From: Lampris incognitus
Taxonomy: Eukaryota > Chordata > Actinopteri > Lampriformes > Lampridae
Length of the DNA: 64,000 bases
NCBI RefSeq assembly: GCF_029633865.1
Contig: NC_079224.1
Location: forward strand, 15,900,890 to 15,964,889
Direction: 5' to 3'
Position 1 is the first letter of the stretch. Each line of letters begins with the position of its first letter. The notes beneath the pieces are model-generated. The model was not told where the DNA came from and did not search any database. It worked only from the letters and a program-made list of their open reading frames with translations. Shown here in pieces: positions 61,201-64,000 of this stretch. The position numbers and the translations under genes were made by a program.

Positions 61201-63498
61201 GCCGGAGGTAACACAGGGATTCGAACCGGCGATCCATGTGTTGGTAGGCAACGGAATAGACCGCCATGCCACCTGGATGCCCTAAGTTATGATATCTTGA
61301 TGATAATAATCATTTGTAATTTCCAACACACACATACCCAAAGACATTAAATGCAAACGTCAACAATTTACACAATACAATAACTGTTACAAAACGAAAT
61401 AACGGGTGAAGAAGAAATGATATAGCAAGGGGGGTAAGATTAAGAAAATAAAAGATTGAGGAAGAAAGGGAGGATGTGTAAAACAACACCCTGCGTTTCT
61501 GCTGTGGTGAAGGAGTCTGTCGTCTCCCTCTAACAACACGCTGTTCAGCACAGCAGCCATTTCAGCATGCCAAACTGACTACCCGATCAAACAGCGCAAT
61601 TATCTAGAACAGTGGCTGTTTGGGCATCTTCATTGAGCAATGGCCGTCAAGTGTCGACTAACCAAGCTTAACTTCAACTTCAGCCATCACTCGCACAAAT
61701 GATTACATAACACAGTCCTGCCGGAATGAAAGCATCTCGACCTTGTACTGTTGACCTTTCAAATAACCAACAATATTACTGCCGCAAACTGCCACATTAT
61801 CTACCTGAGAGCTGAGCTGGGTCTTGATCCAGTTGAAGTAGTAGTTAAGGTCACTTCCCTCCATTAGGTCACGTCCCCAAGCAGCCAGCTTAGCAATGAT
61901 TCTTGCAGCCTGTTGGAGGAAGGACAGAAAACTGAAAAATTGATTTGATTGATTACTGTGAAAAAAGCTGGAGTTCATCATGATTTGTCCTTGTAGTCAA
62001 CCGTCTACACACAACTGCAACTTCCTAACAGGCCACATGAAACTGCTTTGATATACTGTAGAGAAATATAATCGCACTTCGAAGCTGGTAATGCCATTAT
62101 ATCAATATCAATAGCAAGGCAAGTTCATTTATATAGTACATTTCACACACCAAGGCAATTCAAAGTGCTCTATACAATATCACAGTGATGGTTGTGTAGC
62201 ATTGGTGAGTGTAGCATTACTTTGCAGATCAGAACAAGACACTCAAATTAGAAATCAAAAATCATCAGCAGAGGATGTACTTCCTATGGCAACTGAAGAA
62301 ATTCAACCTGCCACAGACAATGATGGTGAATTTCTACACCTCCATCACGGAGTCCATCTTAACCTCCTCCATCACTGTCTGGTGGCTGCTGCCACCGCCA
62401 GGGACCAGGGCAGGCTGCAGCGCATCATTCACTTGGCGGAGGTGGTGACCGGAAGCCGCCTCCCAGGACCTTGAGGTGGTCAGGAAGATCATTGCCGACC
62501 CCTCCCACCTTGGACACCACCTTGTTGAGACTGCCCTATGTCAAGAGGCTGAGGTCCATCAGGACAAAAACCTCACGCCACAATAAGTTCATTCCCTGTT
62601 TTAGTTGAACTTATCAACAGGCCCCCTGCCCCCCCCCCGCCGCCCCAAACTAACAGCCACTCCCTCTCAACACACACACACACAACACATATATATAGCA
62701 ATTTGTATATAAAACTGTACTTTTACTATACTTTTCACTGTATATTTTTTATTCTGTTTCATCAGAATCAACTTTATTGGCCAAGCGTACTTATGCATAC
62801 AAAGAATCTGAGTCCGGTTTACAGTAGTTCTAGTACTCATGACTAGAAGTCCCTGGTCATGTAGGGCTGTGAAAGGCTTAACGCAATACAACAACTTTTT
62901 TTTTTGCAGATAAGCTTTGATCTGCTTAATGTTGTGCATCATTAGTGTGTACCTTTGTGTATTTACTGCACTTTTATGCTTCTGGCATGATGCAATAAAA
63001 AAGCTCCAGCAACACATGAAAATACATTCTCTTTGTTACACCATGTTCATCATAGAGCATGTTTGAAACAACATCGGTGTCTTCTATTGAGCTGGTCTGT
63101 CGAGGCCACAGCCGATTATGCACTACAAGTTTCAATTAATCCAAACACACTAGGAGGAAATGTTGATCTTGTTTTAATTCAGACCGACAATGTCGCTCAT
63201 GGAGTAAGACAACACCGGCACTAACAAGACATGGTTGTTGTGCAGCAGCATTCATATGCAAGCTTTTCCATGCATCCGATTGTACGCGAGTTAAAATTAT
63301 GGAAAGACTTGCCTGTGCATCAAACCGTACTGAAATTGAAAAGAATAAAAAGAAAAGAAAAGAAAAACCCAAGGCCATGCTCACCATGTGAACAGTGAAG
63401 AGATCCTGACGATTCAGCATAGGAAGAAAATAGGACCAGGCGGTGTTCTTTGTCTTCTTGGCATAGTCAAAGAAGATGTTTACTCTCTGATGGTTCTC
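32660..63498 (-). CDS. atp6v1h: V-type proton ATPase subunit H, partial (N-terminus beyond right edge)
   Basis: Ten exons are visible: 63385-63498, 61805-61909, 58253-58312 (optional), 57099-57196, 56457-56649, 49449-49627, 48925-49050, 46454-46555, 44191-44304 and 32660-32729. All have GT-AG ends and compatible phases. They encode 386 residues matching human ATP6V1H from about residue 103 to its end (483). Matching blocks include [70 protein letters not shown] and [13 protein letters not shown]. Subunit H belongs to the cytosolic V1 sector, is built of HEAT/ARM-like helical repeats, and is needed for ATP hydrolysis coupled to proton transport (yeast Vma13). No damage is seen. The last intron is 11.5 kb. 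The missing first exons should lie right of 64000. Neighbouring oprk1 matches human 8q11. Confidence 0.97.
32740..35740. other. Repeat-poor left part of the last atp6v1h intron
   Basis: AT-rich sequence without recognised repeats or exons over 3 kb, unlike the repeat-dense remainder of this intron. Confidence 0.4.
35744..38050 (-). mobile_element. LINE, RTE-like, 5'-truncated, about 2.3 kb, degenerate
   Basis: On the minus strand it runs from the C-terminal end of an AP-type endonuclease ([11 protein letters not shown], about 37850) through a linker ([20 protein letters not shown]) to a reverse transcriptase ([22 protein letters not shown], catalytic FADDIV) and the C-terminal tail ([22 protein letters not shown]). 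The frame is broken several times, for example between 37065 and 36704. A block is missing after SSVQSNGV (about 36213), where the 9428 copy has about 45 more residues. The 3' end carries CTCCCGTTAGGGGTCGCCAC and a TAG/TAC trinucleotide tail at 35744-35800. Confidence 0.85.
38165..38505 (+). mobile_element. LINE C-terminal fragment (distinct fish family)
   Basis: The plus strand encodes [48 protein letters not shown] and [11 protein letters not shown], a conserved C-terminal block seen in abundant fish LINE proteins. The 5' part (CTTTCGACGCGAAGGAG) is joined directly to it by an internal loss. The clade is not assigned. Confidence 0.65.
38580..38619. repeat. Perfect 18-bp inverted repeat with 4-nt loop
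   Basis: Arms 38580-38597 and 38602-38619 (GTGCATAAGCAAATTTGC and its complement) with loop CTGT. It lies inside the last intron of atp6v1h. Confidence 0.9.
39419..40295. mobile_element. Non-autonomous hAT-like element, longer copy
   Basis: 877 bp. The ends CAGGGGTTGGCAAAC and (complement of the right end) CAGCAGTCGGCAACC are imperfect inverted repeats typical of hAT elements. Flanking octamers ATCCAGAC and AGCTAGAC resemble a decayed 8-bp target duplication. No transposase was recognised inside. Confidence 0.65.
40366..40649 (-). repeat. tRNA-derived SINE, family A, copy 8 (head missing)
   Basis: The 3' two thirds only. It stops at GTGCAGCAACCAG, where the tandem duplication boundary falls. 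Confidence 0.9.
40716..41198. mobile_element. Non-autonomous hAT-like element, shorter duplicated copy
   Basis: 483 bp. Flanking octamers ATCCAGAC (left) and ATCTAGAC (right) match at 7 of 8 bases, the clearest target duplication of the pair. It is internally deleted relative to 39419-40295. Confidence 0.65.
41281..41719 (-). repeat. tRNA-derived SINE, family A, copy 9
   Basis: Full-length counterpart of copy 8 in the second duplication unit, with both shared and private differences. Confidence 0.9.
41725..43560. other. Last atp6v1h intron, unrecognised
   Basis: No exon seen. It contains a G-run of 12 (about 42779-42790) and a CA microsatellite at 43214-43242. Confidence 0.35.
43214..43242. 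repeat. (CA)14 microsatellite
   Basis: Perfect CA units with a short imperfect extension to about 43258. Confidence 0.9.
43564..43743 (-). repeat. Short tRNA-derived SINE with A-tail
   Basis: On the minus strand, a tRNA-like head (GAATGGTTACAGCACATG, box B-like AGTTCAATTCC) leads into a short body (CCCACTCTGTCTCTCCCC) and an A-rich tail (poly-T on plus at 43569-43594). Confidence 0.6.
44191..44304 (-). CDS. atp6v1h: atp6v1h exon, [19 protein letters not shown] block
   Basis: 37 codons with split codons at both ends. Nearly identical to human. The donor GTATGT opens the 11.5-kb last intron. Confidence 0.97.
44781..45213 (+). repeat. tRNA-derived SINE, family A, copy 10
   Basis: Full-length, with intact box A and box B regions. 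It lies in the atp6v1h intron, antisense to the gene. Confidence 0.9.
45783..46188 (+). repeat. tRNA-headed SINE with L2-like tail and (ATGA)n end
   Basis: Full-length plus-strand counterpart of the 8746 copy: head GGCGGCATGGTGGCACTG, middle GTTTGCATGTTCTCCCTG, tail GGGATAGGCTCCAGC, ending in GAAT/ATGA repeats rather than TGGA. Confidence 0.8.
46454..46555 (-). CDS. atp6v1h: atp6v1h exon, [13 protein letters not shown] block
   Basis: 33 codons with split codons, [19 protein letters not shown] to YPRGK. Its acceptor is preceded by an uninterrupted run of 12 C instead of a T-rich tract. Confidence 0.96.
47112..47218 (-). mobile_element. 3' end of the RTE-like LINE
   Basis: Shares the last about 90 bp (GCTCCCGTTAGGGGTCGCCA) and the TAC/TAG tail with the 35744 copy. 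Severely 5'-truncated. Confidence 0.8.
47240..47400 (+). mobile_element. LINE 3' end with (ATT)n tail
   Basis: The end segment GACCTTGAGTGTCATGAAAG followed by an ATT-rich tail matches the end of the 51920-52568 fragment (GTCCTTGAGTGCTCTGAAAG, then ATT repeats). Only the untranslated end is present. Confidence 0.55.
47410..48920. other. atp6v1h intron, unrecognised
   Basis: No repeat family or exon was recognised. Open frames here have no recognisable product. Confidence 0.35.
48925..49050 (-). CDS. atp6v1h: atp6v1h exon, [12 protein letters not shown] block
   Basis: 41 codons with a split codon at each end, from [16 protein letters not shown] to NEKNYELL. It lies at the joint between the N- and C-terminal lobes of subunit H. 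Confidence 0.97.
49449..49627 (-). CDS. atp6v1h: atp6v1h exon, KYDDEDI block
   Basis: 59 codons plus two bases of Ser, from [15 protein letters not shown] to GESVQDL. The preceding intron is 6.8 kb and hosts a Tc1 element and a LINE fragment. Confidence 0.97.
49630..51915. other. atp6v1h intron, AT-rich and unrecognised
   Basis: The stretch at 50285-50425 is almost pure A/T with TATAATA units. C-rich CCCCACCCC units occur near 50967-50990. GATA/GACA-like units occur at about 51638-51680. Confidence 0.4.
51920..52568 (+). mobile_element. LINE C-terminal fragment with (ATT)n tail
   Basis: The plus strand encodes [60 protein letters not shown] and SAPRLWNS, the conserved block that follows the reverse transcriptase in several fish LINE families. 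There is at least one frame change near 52078. The 3' end closes in ATT units at 52553-52568. Confidence 0.8.
53156..54789 (-). mobile_element. Tc1/mariner transposon with long terminal repeats of IR/DR type, inactive
   Basis: 1634 bp flanked by TA on both sides (53154-53155, 54790-54791). The ends start CAGTGCCTTG(C/T)AAAAGT. Each inverted repeat is about 200 bp and contains a second inner copy of the AAGTATTC-ACCCC motif (near 53356 and 54590), the IR/DR layout. The minus strand encodes a Tc1 transposase: paired-like DNA-binding region ([34 protein letters not shown], then [17 protein letters not shown]) and catalytic part ([24 protein letters not shown]). The frame is interrupted near 53960 and 53690, so it is not functional. 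Confidence 0.92.
54795..55876. other. atp6v1h intron, unrecognised
   Basis: No exon or repeat family was recognised. Confidence 0.35.
55878..55987 (+). repeat. L2-like SINE tail fragment
   Basis: GCCTGTCCAGGGTGTCTCC to GCGGCTTGGATAATAGATAG. It lacks the tRNA-like head, as do the 13391 and 17776 copies. Confidence 0.7.
56457..56649 (-). CDS. atp6v1h: atp6v1h exon, [11 protein letters not shown] block
   Basis: Completes the split Cys codon and adds 64 codons ([11 protein letters not shown] to ILAAFR). It contributes the central helical repeats. The donor is GTACGT. Confidence 0.97.
57099..57196 (-). CDS. atp6v1h: atp6v1h exon, [13 protein letters not shown] block
   Basis: 32 codons plus two bases of a Cys codon, running from [16 protein letters not shown] to EADGVN. 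Nearly identical to human. Confidence 0.96.
57200..58250. other. atp6v1h intron before the optional exon, unrecognised
   Basis: No repeat family was recognised. A G-run lies at about 58121-58130. Confidence 0.35.
58253..58312 (-). CDS. atp6v1h: atp6v1h optional exon (isoform-specific insert)
   Basis: 60 bp, phase 0 to 0, between CTCATTAG and GTGAGT, encoding a 20-residue Gly/Ser/Thr/Pro-rich segment (NLHGTG at the start, TISPSE at the end). It stands where human has the 18-residue insert at residues 176-193 that separates the long and short SFD isoforms. Similarity to KLRGSG and ETGT of the human insert is clear, but the rest has diverged. Confidence 0.85.
59068..59502 (-). repeat. tRNA-derived SINE, family A, copy 11
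   Basis: Full-length, in an atp6v1h intron and in the same orientation as the gene. Confidence 0.9.
59505..60845. other. atp6v1h intron, unrecognised
   Basis: A C-run of 15 lies at about 59600-59614. No exon was recognised. Confidence 0.35.
60847..61282 (-). repeat. tRNA-derived SINE, family A, copy 12
   Basis: Full-length, with the internal C-run expanded to about 14 (61068-61081). Confidence 0.9.
61805..61909 (-). CDS. atp6v1h: atp6v1h exon, human-equivalent residues 141-175
   Basis: 35 codons, [18 protein letters not shown] to KTQLSSQ. Phase 0 at both ends, so the following optional exon can be skipped without a frame change. Confidence 0.96.
62105..62180. repeat. Short dispersed repeat fragment
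   Basis: AAGTTCATTTATATAGTACA through CAATTCAAAGTGCTCTA resembles an abundant fish dispersed repeat end. Identification is by memory of the motif only. Confidence 0.45.
62260..62625 (+). mobile_element. LINE C-terminal fragment (Rex1/L2-like style)
   Basis: The plus strand encodes [31 protein letters not shown] and, in a shifted frame, [13 protein letters not shown], all hallmarks of the end of fish LINE ORF2 proteins. It is broken by frame changes and 5'-truncated. Confidence 0.65.
62757..62830 (-). repeat. Short dispersed repeat (LINE or SINE 3' end)
   Basis: CAGAATCAACTTTATTGGCC on plus; on the minus strand this is GGCCAATAAAGTTGATTCTG, a common fish repeat 3' end with AATAAA. Confidence 0.5.
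63385..63498 (-). CDS. atp6v1h: atp6v1h exon, human-equivalent residues 103-140
   Basis: Phase 0 at both ends, 38 codons, from [13 protein letters not shown] to LFTVHM. The acceptor is CACTTAG and the donor GTGAGC. It is the most upstream exon in the window; no earlier exon was found between 63500 and 64000. Confidence 0.95.
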
Positions 63499-63499
63499 C

Positions 63500-64000
63500 T
63501 AAGTGACATGAATTAAAAGCTTTAATGCATTATGAGCTGATGCCTGGTAGACCTGCCTTCCATCAATCAGGGGAGTTTATATGCTGCATAGCTAGTCTCC
63601 CCGGATTGAAATGCATCCACTCTGTACAATAAACCAATCAATGTTTTTGTTATAGATCATTAGAGAAAATTATGTGTAAAAGAATAAAAAAAGTTTCATT
63701 TCAAGTTTCTGAAATGCATCACGTAGAATTTACATATGTGTGTATACATAATCTAGTCAGTCAATTAATTCTTTATGAGACAGTATAAGCCTGTTTCATG
63801 CCATAAGCAATCAGCTGTCAGTTGACAGCTGATGATTGCTTATCAATCTTAATATCTATCTATCTTAATATTCTGCTCCTCATTTGTTGAGCACTTTTAT
63901 CAACACCATTGACAGTTTCCGGGGGGAAAAACCCGCTGTATATATATATATATATATATATATAACTTTGTTAAAAGAAACACTCAATGGTAGGGAAAGT
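63500..64000. other. Right edge, atp6v1h intron
   Basis: No exon of the N-terminal part of subunit H was found. It contains an imperfect hairpin (63803-63843), ATCT units near 63855 and a TA tract at about 63939-63963. Confidence 0.4.

Overview
This window is vertebrate nuclear DNA, and almost certainly comes from a ray-finned (teleost) fish. Genes have introns with GT-AG junctions, and the repeats are typical of teleosts: tRNA-headed SINEs, RTE-type and L2-type LINEs, a Tc1 transposon, hAT-like elements and many microsatellites. No bacterial-style operon, CRISPR array or rRNA gene is present.

All recognised genes lie on the minus strand. From left to right they are: (1) a probable first coding exon of bag1 with a CpG-rich, CRE-containing promoter (about 1.6-1.8 kb); (2) a complete eight-exon chmp5 gene (3.2-8.2 kb, 220 aa), an ESCRT-III protein; (3) a complete three-coding-exon oprk1 gene (18.6-22.1 kb, 375 aa), the kappa opioid receptor; (4) atp6v1h (32.7 kb to the right edge), V-ATPase subunit H. 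Ten exons of atp6v1h are visible; its first roughly 100 codons lie beyond the window. All exon joins were checked for reading phase, and all are consistent.

The space between genes is dominated by repeats. One roughly 430-bp tRNA-derived SINE family occurs 12 times, six in each orientation, about 8% of the window. A second modular SINE shares one head with two different tails. LINE fragments lie at 9.4-10.1, 35.7-38.1, 38.2-38.5, 47.1-47.4, 51.9-52.6 and 62.3-62.6 kb. An old, broken Ty3/gypsy-type LTR element remnant lies at 10.9-12.25 kb. A 1.63-kb Tc1 element with TA target duplications lies at 53.2-54.8 kb. A roughly 1.3-kb tandem duplication at 39.35-41.7 kb carries a short hAT-like element and one SINE. 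By contrast, 27.7-30.2 and 30.7-35.7 kb are nearly free of recognisable repeats.

The genes do not form a pathway. The oprk1-atp6v1h neighbourhood matches human 8q11, while chmp5 (and bag1, if correct) matches human 9p13, so the window appears to join two ancestral blocks. I see no convincing new biological system. The points most worth following are the conserved optional exon of atp6v1h, an Arg in place of the kappa-defining Glu at position 6.58 of oprk1, an (ATG)n tract just upstream of the oprk1 start, a C12 tract at an atp6v1h splice acceptor, the tandem duplication with a breakpoint inside a SINE, and a GC-rich 15-bp minisatellite.
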